A stretch of 64,000 nucleotides of DNA from Deltaproteobacteria bacterium PRO3 (GCA_030263375.1 SZOV01000005.1:1-64000), one strand, 5' to 3'; numbered from the stretch's first letter, positions 26,377 through 34,992 are shown. Translations and numbers: made by a program. The notes: generated by a model from the sequence alone, not told the origin.

Positions 26377-26856
26377 CTAGTCCAAGCCGCGACAGGCCTC
26401 CGGGGGGGCCTTTTCTGCCTGGTTTCCCCACAGGACCGAAGCGGGATAATAGGTCTCGCCCAGCTTCACGAGGACTTTCCCGCTATCCGGATACACGCAA
26501 CCGATGATGGCCGCCTGGCGCCAGGCCTCTTCAGGGACCTCTCTTTCCTCCTCCCTCAAGAAAGAGCGGGTCTCGTCGACCTCAAAGGATAGGAAGCCCT
26601 GGCCTTTGGCATCGGTATGCCGCGCCTTGTCGAGGATTCGGACCCTTCGGGCGCTGGGCGGCTTGGGGGCTCTCGAGAGGAGCGGACGCTTAGCCTCTTT
26701 CTTTTGAAGCGGCGCCACCAACTCGGCTTCGACGAGCGCCTGAGCCGAGGACGGTTTTCCGGAGACAGGGTTTTCCCGCGCCTGGAGCGGGCGATCGAGG
26801 TTAAGCAACGCTGGCGTCGCTGCCAGCAGCGCTAATAGGATGAAGAACGGGCTCAT
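26377..26856 (-). CDS. Small exported protein, unknown
   Basis: From the ATG at 26856 (159 residues) it has a signal peptide (FFILLALLAATPALLNL). A charged linker follows, then a C-terminal domain with 'EEAWRQAAIIGCVYPDSGKVLVKLG' and two Cys, one near the end (EACRGLD). The start lies inside the end of the upstream DUF2306-like gene, overlapping it by about 55 bases. The family is not recognised. Confidence 0.6.
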   Translation of the reverse strand: MSPFFILLALLAATPALLNLDRPLQARENPVSGKPSSAQALVEAELVAPLQKKEAKRPLLSRAPKPPSARRVRILDKARHTDAKGQGFLSFEVDETRSFLREEEREVPEEAWRQAAIIGCVYPDSGKVLVKLGETYYPASVLWGNQAEKAPPEACRGLD

Positions 26857-27490
26857 AAGAGGTCCTTGGGCCGGGTTGCGGTTGTGCCGGCGAGCCGAGG
26901 TATTGGACGAGGGCAAAGGTGCCCACGACCGGGATCCATAGGCTCAAGAGATAGGCCAAATCGGGGTTAAGGTTGGAAGACTCGAGGGCAAAGAGCATGG
27001 CGCGCGAGGTCACCGCGACGCTGAGCTGACCGAGGACGTGGAAGGCATACAAACGATGACGGGCGAATCGCCTCCCTCGAGCCCAACGAATGGCCTGGAG
27101 CATCGCCCAGACCGCGATGCCGCCCGTCAGCAGGAAACCGAGCGTAGACCCGATCCCTCCTCTGGCGAAAAAAGCGAGATAGAACCCGGTGGGCGCCAGC
27201 GCGACCAGCACGTCGAGACCGACGATGCGTCCGCACCACCGATGAAAGCGGGGCCAACGTTTCAGGACGAACCCGGAGACGAGTATCAAGCAGCCGGGCA
27301 AGGCCAAGGCGGCCGCCACGACGTGCACCCGCAGCACCCATAAATACAAGGATTCGTTGGACAAAGGGAGTTTCTCGATCAGGAAGGGAGGCCGTTGGCC
27401 GGGCTCGAAATAAACCGCGCTGGCATAGGTGATGACCAAGGAACCCAGCGCCAGGACCAGCCAAAGAAGGGTTTGGGAGGCTCTTTTCAT
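26801..27490 (-). CDS. DUF2306-like membrane protein
   Basis: The protein has 229 residues from the ATG at 27490. An upstream extension to 27634 reads through a palindromic repeat and was rejected. Six hydrophobic segments are visible. 'LRVHVVAAALALPGCLIL', 'RFHRWCGRI' and 'HRLYAFHVLG' carry the spaced His residues typical of this predicted membrane family. Its biochemical role is unknown. It overlaps the next gene, suggesting cotranscription. Confidence 0.75.
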   Translation of the reverse strand: MKRASQTLLWLVLALGSLVITYASAVYFEPGQRPPFLIEKLPLSNESLYLWVLRVHVVAAALALPGCLILVSGFVLKRWPRFHRWCGRIVGLDVLVALAPTGFYLAFFARGGIGSTLGFLLTGGIAVWAMLQAIRWARGRRFARHRLYAFHVLGQLSVAVTSRAMLFALESSNLNPDLAYLLSLWIPVVGTFALVQYLGSPAQPQPGPRTSYEPVLHPISAAGSDASVA

Positions 27491-27583
27491 TAAAGGGCCG
27501 GTACGCGGGCTGAAGATAAATGTGTCTAATAAATTGGGGGTAAGGACGGGGGGAAGAAGACGGGGGAAGAAGAAGCGGGGGAA

Positions 27584-27643
27584 GACGGAGGTTCGAATTT
27601 CAAACTCACCTGGAAGGAATCGACCGAAATTCATACCTCCGTC
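27584..27643. repeat. Palindromic repeat locus 4, imperfect hairpin
   Basis: GACGGAGGTTCGAATTTC at 27584-27601 faces the inverted GAAATTCATACCTCCGTC at 27626-27643 across a 24-base loop. A short GT run (27651-27666) follows. Confidence 0.9.
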
Positions 27644-27701
27644 TGTATTTTCTGTGTGTGTGTGTTTTTTCTGTGTAATTTCTTTCCGTCTTATTTCCCC
27701 G

Positions 27702-29060
27702 TTACGAAATATCCGGCCCTTTTGGCAGGTTCTGTCCTTTGGGCGGCTTATGGCGGTAGGCGGTCGTGGGGTCGAAGGGACCGTCGAGCCCGGTGGATCG
27801 AATACTTTTCTGTTCTTCCGTCCGCTCCACGCGGCTAATCATCTTTGCGATCTCCGGATCGCGCAAGGCCTCGTCCATTCGCAGGACTTTCCTTTCTCCA
27901 GAACTCTTCGTGACCACGACGACCGGGCTGACAAAGCGCACCCCGAGGGCGTACTCCGTATGCCGGTAACCGCATTCTCTCCCGTGGCCCGGCGTTCGCT
28001 GAATAGGAATTCCGTCGGCACCGTAGAGCCCATAGAAATCGATGGCCTCGCTGGCCTGCCTTCCCGAGACAGAAGGCGAGACGACGAGCTCTTTCTTCCC
28101 GCCCGCCACCAGGGTGCCGAGGGGAACACCGTGCAACTGAGCTTTTATGTCTTGGTCGCTGCGGAGGTAAAATCCCGCAGAATCCAAAAAAGGCGAATTG
28201 ATCTGAAACTCCTCGGGATGACTGTAAGAAGGGCCGACGACCCGCTTTCCCGCCTGCTGATAGGTTTCCTCGACGATGGTTTTGGTCGGCAGGCTGAAGC
28301 CGTACTTTTGGGCCAGCGCCTGGGCGATGATCGGAGACAGCGGCACGCGGACGAAATCTTCGTTCGAGCCAATGGCAATATAGTCGGGCATGACGTAGGT
28401 TTTCACCTCTCCGCCGTTCGGCCCCTTGATGATCACCGCTTTGGGGCGCCTTAAAAATTCCGGGATATTGCCGAGCTCGATCTGCTCGAGAATGGCGTTC
28501 TCTCTTTCGATTTTGGAGAGCGATCCCAGCTGTCTCGGATTTTTCTTGAACTTCTCCAGGTCGACACCGAGCACCTTTTCCATAAATTGGCTTCCGGCGA
28601 GGGCGTTCTCGGGCCTTTTCGGCAGGTTGAGAAAACCCCTTGCATGATAATCCTCCGGAGACCGAAGGTGCTGTTGCAAGGTTGCGATATTTTGCGGCTT
28701 GTTTTCGGAAGCGAGGGTCTGGACCGTCAGCTCGAGGTATTCTTGATATTCTTGCACGAAGGTCGGCTCTTCTTTTCCATAGAGCAATTTCGTCCGCGCA
28801 AGCAGGCCCGCGATATATTCGGAGCTGTCTGCGTCCCCGTAAGAAATCTTGGGCGCTTCCGAAGAGTTGTTGGAAATACCCCCCTCCCACTTCCGGAACA
28901 CGCAGGTTTGCTTCTCAAATAAGTCTCGTTTGACGGATTTCCATTCCAAGTCCGCCGGCCGGGGCGCGACAGTCTTCACTTGGTCATCTTGAAGAATAGA
29001 CTGCCCAATGTCCCAAGCCCGATCTACGAAATCGTTGATGAGTGAGAACACATTATTCAC
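27702..29060 (-). CDS. Unknown soluble protein, about 452 aa
   Basis: A GTG start at 29060 follows GGAGGAGGAATCT with ideal spacing. No signal peptide is seen. The N-terminal half is helical and charged. The second half contains a beta-rich stretch with 'VIIKGPNGGEVKTYVMPDYI', 'HPEEFQINSPFLDSAGFYLR' and 'RECGYRHTEYALGVRFVSPV'. A lipase- or ADP-ribosyltransferase-like toxin is imaginable but unsupported; I assign no function. The C-terminus ends about 55 bases from a palindromic repeat. Confidence 0.6.
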   Translation of the reverse strand: MNNVFSLINDFVDRAWDIGQSILQDDQVKTVAPRPADLEWKSVKRDLFEKQTCVFRKWEGGISNNSSEAPKISYGDADSSEYIAGLLARTKLLYGKEEPTFVQEYQEYLELTVQTLASENKPQNIATLQQHLRSPEDYHARGFLNLPKRPENALAGSQFMEKVLGVDLEKFKKNPRQLGSLSKIERENAILEQIELGNIPEFLRRPKAVIIKGPNGGEVKTYVMPDYIAIGSNEDFVRVPLSPIIAQALAQKYGFSLPTKTIVEETYQQAGKRVVGPSYSHPEEFQINSPFLDSAGFYLRSDQDIKAQLHGVPLGTLVAGGKKELVVSPSVSGRQASEAIDFYGLYGADGIPIQRTPGHGRECGYRHTEYALGVRFVSPVVVVTKSSGERKVLRMDEALRDPEIAKMISRVERTEEQKSIRSTGLDGPFDPTTAYRHKPPKGQNLPKGPDIS

Positions 29061-29208
29061 AGATTCCTCCTCCCCAATAGTAAGCACAGCAAGTTACATG
29101 CCGAAACATCACATAGGTAATAGCTTGTTTTTATTTAGTATTCTAAATAGCTCGGAAGGGAGGACAGTCTCAATTTTCTCAATTCGAGAAGGATTGGAAC
29201 AGTCGAAA

Positions 29209-29823
29209 TCAATCCACCCGGAGTTCGAGTGTGATGTTGTTCGCTTGCTCGCGCACCACATAAGTGTAGCGTCCCGGCGCAAGCGAAGTCTGGCGGGCTA
29301 AATCGAGCGTTAGCTGAATTTGATGGCCCCGGTGCATAGCCCGAACCGCGTTGAAGGAACCTCGCTGGTCAAGATCGACGGTGTGGTAATCGCTGACGGC
29401 ACCGGGCGGGATACTGTCCAGCGAGGTCGCGCGCCGAAAGTCGTGCCCCAGGTAAGTCCGCTGGAGCGGCGCGGTGGTCTCGTTCCGCACGCGGAACTGG
29501 GCTGCGCGCTTCGGCATCCCCCAATACACCCCAAGCGCCGTGACCGCCGACAAGACGATCGTCCCGGTCAAGGCGACGGAGATCAGCGCCACCTTGGACC
29601 TTGCCGGAATCGCCGCCAGGCCGGTCGCTCCGGTCAAGACTCCGATGAGAGCCCCCAGCGGCATGGCGATGAAGGCGCTGAAATAGGCTTGGGTCTCACG
29701 GTTTTGGACCCCAAATAATTCGGCCAGCGCATAGCCAGCACCGACAAAGACAACAACGCCGACCATGCCACCCAACAGACCCCCGACGATCGCGAACAAT
29801 ATTTTTTTTCCAGTACTGTTCAT
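29209..29823 (-). CDS. Membrane protein with a C-terminal extracytoplasmic domain, unknown
   Basis: The protein has 204 residues. Four hydrophobic segments (for example LFAIVGGLLGGMVGVVVFVG and VALISVALTGTIVLSAVTAL) are followed by a domain of about 90 residues. That domain has RNETTAPLQRTYLGHDFRRA, a central HTVDLDQRG and a final TYVVREQANNITLEL strand. The tail resembles beta-sandwich domains; no family is assigned. Confidence 0.6.
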   Translation of the reverse strand: MNSTGKKILFAIVGGLLGGMVGVVVFVGAGYALAELFGVQNRETQAYFSAFIAMPLGALIGVLTGATGLAAIPARSKVALISVALTGTIVLSAVTALGVYWGMPKRAAQFRVRNETTAPLQRTYLGHDFRRATSLDSIPPGAVSDYHTVDLDQRGSFNAVRAMHRGHQIQLTLDLARQTSLAPGRYTYVVREQANNITLELRVD

Positions 29824-29976
29824 CTTAGGGAGCGGCGCTCCTAGGGAGCCATGTCACCATTATCATGGATGTGGTCATTTTTTTCCAAGGAAGGAGCAGA
29901 CGGAACTCCGATTTGTATTTTATTCATTTGGCAGAACCCTTACCCGGCCTTATATTGAAACATTGGGAGGATCCAA

Positions 29977-30084
29977 ATGGTCAAGGCTTTTCCTGCTATC
30001 TGGGCCTTATCACTAGTCTTTTCCCTCGGATTGGGAAACCCGCCTCCCGCCTCCGCCCAGCAAGAGTCTTGTAAAGAGAAGTAA
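29977..30084 (+). pseudogene. Truncated secreted protein: signal peptide ended by a repeat
   Basis: GGGAGG precedes an ATG at 29977. The 35-codon frame reads MVKAFPAIWALSLVFSLGLG and continues through PPPASAQQ, a clear signal peptide with an Ala-x-Ala-type cleavage region. Only nine residues follow before a TAA at 30082-30084, exactly where the palindromic repeat (GACGGAGG at 30085) begins. I infer that the rest of an exported protein was lost at the repeat junction. A genuine tiny secreted peptide is the alternative. Confidence 0.5.
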
Positions 30085-30128
30085 GACGGAGGTTCGATTT
30101 TCGAACGGTACGTCCGGATTTCGAACGG
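30085..30128. repeat. Palindromic repeat locus 5
   Basis: GACGGAGGTTCGATTTTCGA plus ACGG is followed by TCCGGATTTCGAACGG. These are two partial copies in direct orientation after the truncated signal-peptide frame. Confidence 0.85.
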
Positions 30129-30160
30129 TTGCAGTTTAATGGAAAGTAAATGGGGGAAGC

Positions 30161-30613
30161 ATGAGTAAATTTCTATATATTCTAGGCCTCGTCGGCAGCG
30201 GAATCTTGGCTCTTCTATTCACGGTCCTCGCCATGGATCCAAAGACCACCGAAATGGCGGCCGCGGTTCCAGTTCCGATCCTGATCGCCATGATTGTTCA
30301 TCTCGTGTTTGTCTATAAATTTTGGAAAAGCATCCAAGACGGCCGGCCGCGAATGACTCCGGGGAAGGCGGTCGGGTTTCTGTTTATCCCGTTTTTCAAC
30401 GTCTATTGGCTTTTCCAGGTCTACCCCGGATTTGCGACCGATTATAACCGGTACATTCAAGAAAAAGGCATTCAGGCGCGACCCTTGAGCCAAGGTTTGT
30501 TGACGGCAATGGCGATCTTCATCCTCATCTCGATCCCCGTGGTCAACTGGGTCGTTCAAATAATGGCGATTTCAAAAATTTGCGACGCGGTCAACGCGAT
30601 CAGGAAAACATGA
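30161..30613 (+). CDS. Small membrane protein (DUF4328-like outline)
   Basis: The protein has 150 residues. Hydrophobic segments cover residues 5-23, 35-52 and 107-140. A conserved-looking middle 'MTPGKAVGFLFIPFFNVYWLFQVYPGF' is typical of small multi-pass membrane proteins annotated as domains of unknown function. Its stop overlaps the start of the next gene (ATGA), so both are probably translated together. Confidence 0.65.
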   Translation: MSKFLYILGLVGSGILALLFTVLAMDPKTTEMAAAVPVPILIAMIVHLVFVYKFWKSIQDGRPRMTPGKAVGFLFIPFFNVYWLFQVYPGFATDYNRYIQEKGIQARPLSQGLLTAMAIFILISIPVVNWVVQIMAISKICDAVNAIRKT

Positions 30614-31452
30614 ACGCCCCCCATGTCATCGCCCGCCAACTGGGCCGCCCCCTCGGAGAATACCGTAGGTCGGGAAAGGCCTTTTTAAAAATAGCCCTGC
30701 TCAGCCTGTTTAGCGGAGGCATCGCGGCCTTAATCTTCTATGGTGCGTTCACGGCAAGGGGCATCGATCTGGCCGGAAAAATCGTCCTGTCGGTCGTCGG
30801 AGCCTTGTTCTTGCTTCCCACTTTTGCGGGAATCTACATGCTGGTCACTCGCCGCGCCTCCTCGCTTGGCATCTATGAGAACGGTTTCACCTATCGTTAT
30901 GGCAAGAAGGAATTCGCTGTCCGCTGGGAGGATATCGCCTCGGTCGCGGAGTCTACGGCATGCCGTATCGAATTGAACAACGGCCTCGGCTTCGATATCG
31001 GAGAAAATGTCGAAGGGTTTTCTGAAATCGCTGACGTCATTCATGATGAAACGCTTCGGCGGATTTTGCCGCGGATGCGGCAAATGATCGACGACGGCGG
31101 CTCCGTCACCTTTCAAGGGATGAAATTGGGAGGAACGACGCCGCTAAGCAAGGCCGTAAACAATACCCTGCTGAAGGGTGACGGATTTATCGTCGACGCC
31201 AAGGGCATCAGAACGGCCGCAGACGGCGGCCACATCCGCTGGGAAGACGTGGTGGAATACGGCGTGCGACCTGGCGAAGGCCGTCTTGCGCGTTTTTTAT
31301 ATTTTTACATCCGCGACCCACAGACAGAATTTCAGATGAATTACGGCACGCTGCACAACGCGCACGTTTTGCTGGAAATATGCGCCGAGCGGGCTCCGCA
31401 GGCGAATGAAGGAGAATATAAGAGTTCGAAATCCGAACCCAATATGAAGTAA
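30610..31452 (+). CDS. Membrane protein with two PH-like halves (DUF6585-like); C-terminus formed by repeat DNA
   Basis: The protein has 280 residues. Two hydrophobic segments (LKIALLSLFSGGIAALIFYG and IVLSVVGALFLLPTFAGIYM) are followed by two similar beta modules. The first has 'LGIYENGFTYRYGKKEFAVRW' and the second 'FIVDAKGIRTAADGGHIRW'. Each has a WED motif after it (RWEDIASV, RWEDVVEY). The last nine codons (SSKSEPNMK) lie within the palindromic repeat at 31421-31477, so the native C-terminus has probably been altered. It is translationally coupled to the preceding gene. Confidence 0.7.
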   Translation: MNAPHVIARQLGRPLGEYRRSGKAFLKIALLSLFSGGIAALIFYGAFTARGIDLAGKIVLSVVGALFLLPTFAGIYMLVTRRASSLGIYENGFTYRYGKKEFAVRWEDIASVAESTACRIELNNGLGFDIGENVEGFSEIADVIHDETLRRILPRMRQMIDDGGSVTFQGMKLGGTTPLSKAVNNTLLKGDGFIVDAKGIRTAADGGHIRWEDVVEYGVRPGEGRLARFLYFYIRDPQTEFQMNYGTLHNAHVLLEICAERAPQANEGEYKSSKSEPNMK

Positions 31453-31477
31453 CCGACCGAAAATCGAACCTCCGTCT
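31421..31477. repeat. Palindromic repeat locus 6
   Basis: A near-palindrome GTTCGAAATCCGAACCC is followed by ACCGACCGAAAATCGAACCT and CCGTCT. The locus at 35041-35096 has the same composite structure. The stop codon of the preceding gene lies within it. Confidence 0.9.
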
Positions 31478-31509
31478 GAATTCTTATTACCGTCTGAATT
31501 CTTATTATT

Positions 31510-32475
31510 CTACTCATTATTTTGATCGCATTCACTTGTTTCAAGAGGCGTGAGGTCAATATAAACGGTTCCGCTGCCTGTCCGGGAACCGACGGGAGAG
31601 TGACCCACAACGCTTGCCGTGATTGCGATTCTTGGTTTGTCGGTATCGACGCCTTCGATGTTGTAAGTACCGCCTCCTGCCCCCGTCACCATCATTCCGG
31701 CGGCGGAAATGTTAACCGTTCCGGAAGTAGCGGACGAGGGAGTAAAATTGAACTTGTAATTAATGATCGAACCGGAAACGGTGAAGGGCTGCTCGAGAGA
31801 GCAAATCACGCCGGAGTAAACCAAGTCCGCGGTCCGCCCGCTTGCCCGGTAACTTTTGCATTTCGGCTTTAGACTATCTAAAATCTCACGCAGCACCTTG
31901 ATCTGCGCGGCATAGGCCTCGACCTCTTCCTGGGCCCGGTCGGCGGCATGCATCTCCTCATAGGGGAAAAAGCCAATAGTCACACAAAAAATGAGATGCA
32001 CAGCTTCGTGGGCGCGCAGGGCCCTACCAATGCCGGGGCAAGCCGATGCGGCTACGGCAGCGTCGAGTGTGGCTGCTGCGGAACTCGACATGCTGCAAAG
32101 TTTTTGGGCGCTATGCTTGGTACCCGTTGGGTCGTAAAGATCGCGACCCCAGGGATGATAATCGACCTCGCTAGGGCCCTTATAGCCCGGTACTGGCTCG
32201 AGACCGCGGCGCGCTTCGCCTTCGGCGAACTGCTTCAGCGCAATGGTCGATTCGGCCTTCCCCATCTTGCGCAATTCGGGAATCTTATTGCGAAATGCCT
32301 GTTGCAGGCGCGCGGCATTACGTAGTTCGGCCTGCAGCGCCTTGATGTCTTTGCAATCACATTCAGCCTGAGCTGCGGCGGCGGACGGGATTGCCATGAA
32401 GGCAGAAGCCCGCGACAATGCGAGCATGCCCAGAAGAAGATAAAGCGCTATTTTCGAAGACATTTTCGCGAACAT
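31510..32475 (-). CDS. Secreted HEAVH (HExxH) putative metallopeptidase with FTPSSA beta domain
   Basis: The protein has 321 residues. A signal peptide (IALYLLLGMLALSRASA) precedes a helical region. HEAVH at residues 156-160 is followed 20-30 residues later by 'AQEEVEAYAAQIKVL', consistent with a gluzincin-type third ligand (E-x-x-A-Y). Residues 218-321 form the beta domain SGVICSLEQPFTVSG, FNFTPSSATSG and TYNIEGVDTDKPRI, shared with the 20.3-kb lipoprotein. Its middle is nearly identical to the 33.5-kb paralog. Peptidase activity is inferred only from the motif. Confidence 0.7.
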   Translation of the reverse strand: MFAKMSSKIALYLLLGMLALSRASAFMAIPSAAAAQAECDCKDIKALQAELRNAARLQQAFRNKIPELRKMGKAESTIALKQFAEGEARRGLEPVPGYKGPSEVDYHPWGRDLYDPTGTKHSAQKLCSMSSSAAATLDAAVAASACPGIGRALRAHEAVHLIFCVTIGFFPYEEMHAADRAQEEVEAYAAQIKVLREILDSLKPKCKSYRASGRTADLVYSGVICSLEQPFTVSGSIINYKFNFTPSSATSGTVNISAAGMMVTGAGGGTYNIEGVDTDKPRIAITASVVGHSPVGSRTGSGTVYIDLTPLETSECDQNNE

Positions 32476-32597
32476 AAGTTTAAATAAAAAAATCAGACGT
32501 AGGTTTTATAGTATGCACCACAGAACAACTCTTACTTAAGCAAGGACAGGCACTGCTCGGTCAACCTGGTCGTTGAATCCCAAACGCCATCAACCCC

Positions 32598-33437
32598 TTA
32601 ATTAATCGCCCCAACCGATTGCAGCACCTGCCTTGCCAGCACTTTGCTGTCCGCTTTTGTCTCCGGGTCGGTGGCCATACCGGCAATCATGGCGCCGATC
32701 AATACGCTGCTCTCGTAAAGCTCCTGCTTTTTAGCGACCGGCAAGGCCCGGAAGCTGGGCGAGCCCGCCAGAATATCGTTGACGTCGTAGACGAATTTCT
32801 CCAACACCGTATCCGAAATCTCTTTTCCGGTGTGTACCTGTGCCGAGGCGCCGATGAGAAATCCGATCGCGTAGGCGACGTTATTCTTCCGCCCTTCCTT
32901 CTCGAAGGCATCCATCATCCCGTTGAAGGTTTGCAGCAATTGGGCCTGATTTTCTTTCGGTCCCTTGGCGGCATAGGCCGCGGGCAGCACTCGCTGTCCG
33001 GAAGAAAAATCGCTGGCACTTATCGGGAAATGTTGGGGAGGGGAGGCCGGATTAGGCGCTGTGGCGGAAGTGGGAAGCGGGGGCGGAGGAGGCGCTCCGG
33101 CGGGGGGCGGCAAGTTAGAATACTGAGGGTAGCTGGACCAGGAAGGCTGGGCGTTCATTGGTCGATCCGGCATGCCGTGCTGATACTGCTCATAAAGAGG
33201 CGGAGAGGCGCGGCCGCCCTGCTGGGAAGGTAACGTCCCCAGCAACTGGCTTTGCGTAAGCCTCCGCTGCATGCTGTGCATAATCGTGGTGTCGAGGGTG
33301 CTGGACATGGGATTGTTGAAGCTGTTTCCGGTAAACGGATTCATCCAGGTATTTTGCGCCGCAGCCGGCAAGGCGCCGAAAATCGAAATCATCAGGAAAC
33401 AAATAGCACCGCCACGGAATTTGGGGGAATGATTCAT
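32598..33437 (-). CDS. Secreted DUF6683-like protein, paralog of the 21.2-kb gene
   Basis: From the ATG at 33437 (AGGAG upstream) it has 279 residues. A signal peptide (GAICFLMISIFGALPAAA) and a long Pro/Gly/Ser-rich linker precede the helical domain. That domain has ISASDFSSG, GRKNNVAYAIGFLIGASA, VNDILAGSPSFRALPVAKKQ and KVLARQVLQSVG, all with counterparts in the 21.2-kb protein. It lies between two HEAVH paralogs on the same strand, suggesting one functional unit. Confidence 0.72.
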   Translation of the reverse strand: MNHSPKFRGGAICFLMISIFGALPAAAQNTWMNPFTGNSFNNPMSSTLDTTIMHSMQRRLTQSQLLGTLPSQQGGRASPPLYEQYQHGMPDRPMNAQPSWSSYPQYSNLPPPAGAPPPPPLPTSATAPNPASPPQHFPISASDFSSGQRVLPAAYAAKGPKENQAQLLQTFNGMMDAFEKEGRKNNVAYAIGFLIGASAQVHTGKEISDTVLEKFVYDVNDILAGSPSFRALPVAKKQELYESSVLIGAMIAGMATDPETKADSKVLARQVLQSVGAIN

Positions 33438-33483
33438 AGCAGGATCTCCTATTATTAAAATGAATTCGACCGCTTTTATTTTC

Positions 33484-34503
33484 TCATTGTTGATCGCATT
33501 CACTTGTCTCCAGGGGGGCGAGATCAATTTGAAGCGGCCCGCTGCCCATGGCCGAGCCGGGGGGAAATCTGCCTGTGTACGTTGCGGTTACCGTCATCCT
33601 TGGATTGTCGGTCTCGATTCCTGCAATCGTATAGGTTCCGCTCCCTTCTCCGGTGCCGCCGTACCCGGACATGCTGATGGCAACGCTGCCTGCGTTCGAG
33701 GACGTGGGAGTGAACCGAAATGTGAAATCCAACATCGACTTGCCTTTTAGGGTGAAAGGCTTTTCAAGATCACAAATCACGCCCGAGATCGCCAGTCTCA
33801 GGTATTGGCCGGTCGCCTGGTAGCTTTTGCATTTCGGCTTTAAACTATCTAAAATCTCACGCAGCACCTTGATCTGCGCGGCATAGGCCTCGACCTCTTC
33901 CTGAGCCCGGTCGGCGGCATGCATCTCCTCATAGGGAAAAAAGCCAATAGTCACACAAAAAATGAGATGTACAGCTTCGTGGGCGCGCAGGGCCCTACCA
34001 ATGCCGGGGCAAGCCGATGCGGCTACGGCAGCGTCGAGTGTGACTGCTGCGGAACTCGACATGCTGCAAAGTTTTTGGGCGCTATGCTTGGTACCCGTTG
34101 GGTCGTAAAGATCCCGACCCCAGGGATGATAATCGACCTCGCTAGGGCCCTTATAACCCGGTACCGGCTCGAGACCACGGCGCGCCTCCCCTTCGGCGAA
34201 CTGCTTCAGCGCAATGGTCGATTCGGCCTTTCCCATCTTGCGTAATTCGGTGATCTTATTGCGAAATGCCTGTTGCAGGCGCGTGGCATTGCGAAGTTCG
34301 GCCTGCAGCGCCTTGATGTCTTTGCAATCACATTCGGCCTGAGCTGCGGAGGCGGACGGGATTACCATGAGGGCAGAAGCCTGCGACAATGCGAGCATGC
34401 CCAGAGGAAGACAAAGCCTGATTAAAATGCCGCCGTGTGAGCGAGTGGACGGGACTCTGAAATTCTTGAACAAGATTAACTCCTTGGATGATACGTAGAC
34501 CAA
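33484..34503 (-). CDS. Secreted HEAVH putative metallopeptidase, tandem paralog
   Basis: The reading frame has up to 339 residues. The real start may be further in, because the segment before LCLPLGMLALSQASA does not look like a leader. The stretch from AECDCKDIKALQAEL through HEAVHLIFCVTIGFFPYEEM to LDSLKPKCKSY is nearly identical to the 31.5-kb protein. The beta domain is clearly divergent (SGVICDLEKPFTLKG, FRFTPTSSNAG). A recent duplication with local homogenisation is inferred. No terminator separates it from the DUF6683-like gene. Confidence 0.68.
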   Translation of the reverse strand: MVYVSSKELILFKNFRVPSTRSHGGILIRLCLPLGMLALSQASALMVIPSASAAQAECDCKDIKALQAELRNATRLQQAFRNKITELRKMGKAESTIALKQFAEGEARRGLEPVPGYKGPSEVDYHPWGRDLYDPTGTKHSAQKLCSMSSSAAVTLDAAVAASACPGIGRALRAHEAVHLIFCVTIGFFPYEEMHAADRAQEEVEAYAAQIKVLREILDSLKPKCKSYQATGQYLRLAISGVICDLEKPFTLKGKSMLDFTFRFTPTSSNAGSVAISMSGYGGTGEGSGTYTIAGIETDNPRMTVTATYTGRFPPGSAMGSGPLQIDLAPLETSECDQQ

Positions 34504-34583
34504 CGACCATTCCGAAGGCAGTAATCAGAACCCCGCCATTCTAGATACTTTTAAGATTTAAGTCAAAAAGAAGACGGGGCCAA

Positions 34584-34601
34584 GACGGAGGTTCGATTTT
34601 C
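34584..34601. repeat. Palindromic repeat locus 7, single arm
   Basis: GACGGAGGTTCGATTTTC abuts the stop codon of the following minus-strand gene; its last two bases overlap that stop codon. Confidence 0.8.
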
Positions 34602-34992
34602 ATTTCAGAAGAATATCCAGACTGTAGGCGGCGACTTTGTAGTTCGAATGAACCGCGATTTCGCAGTCACCGTCAAATTCAGGCGGCATTTTTCCAGACC
34701 ATGATTTTGTTTCTTGGGCAACGCGCTCGGCATCCAGTCCGTGATTTAAATACACCGAAAAGTCTGCGTCCTGTCCGACGATCTTGACGGTAACGCTTTG
34801 CCCGGCACGCGCTTTGAAGCGATACAGAACTTCTTCCCCGTCACGCACATAACCTTGAACAACCCTGGTTTTTCCTTGTTCCAACTTAAGAGTATTTTCA
34901 CTGATGCGATGATACGATTGAGCGGAGAGCGGGTCGGTCAACAAACAAGTCGAGACATAAATCGCGGAAAGAATGAAAAATATCCTTTTCAT
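34600..34992 (-). CDS. Small secreted protein with a PPC-like beta domain
   Basis: The protein has 130 residues. A signal peptide (FFILSAIYVSTCLLTDPLSA) is followed by 'GYVRDGEEVLYRFKARAGQSVTVKI' and 'SNYKVAAYSLDILLK'. These resemble the bacterial pre-peptidase C-terminal fold in which a jelly-roll ends in an 'YxLxV' strand. It has no peptidase part. The 3' end of the gene touches a palindromic repeat. Confidence 0.65.
   Translation of the reverse strand: MKRIFFILSAIYVSTCLLTDPLSAQSYHRISENTLKLEQGKTRVVQGYVRDGEEVLYRFKARAGQSVTVKIVGQDADFSVYLNHGLDAERVAQETKSWSGKMPPEFDGDCEIAVHSNYKVAAYSLDILLK

Noticed and set aside
27491-27634. N-terminal extension of the DUF2306-like protein
   Set aside because: It translates the palindromic repeat (EIRTSVFPRFF) and lacks a ribosome-binding site.
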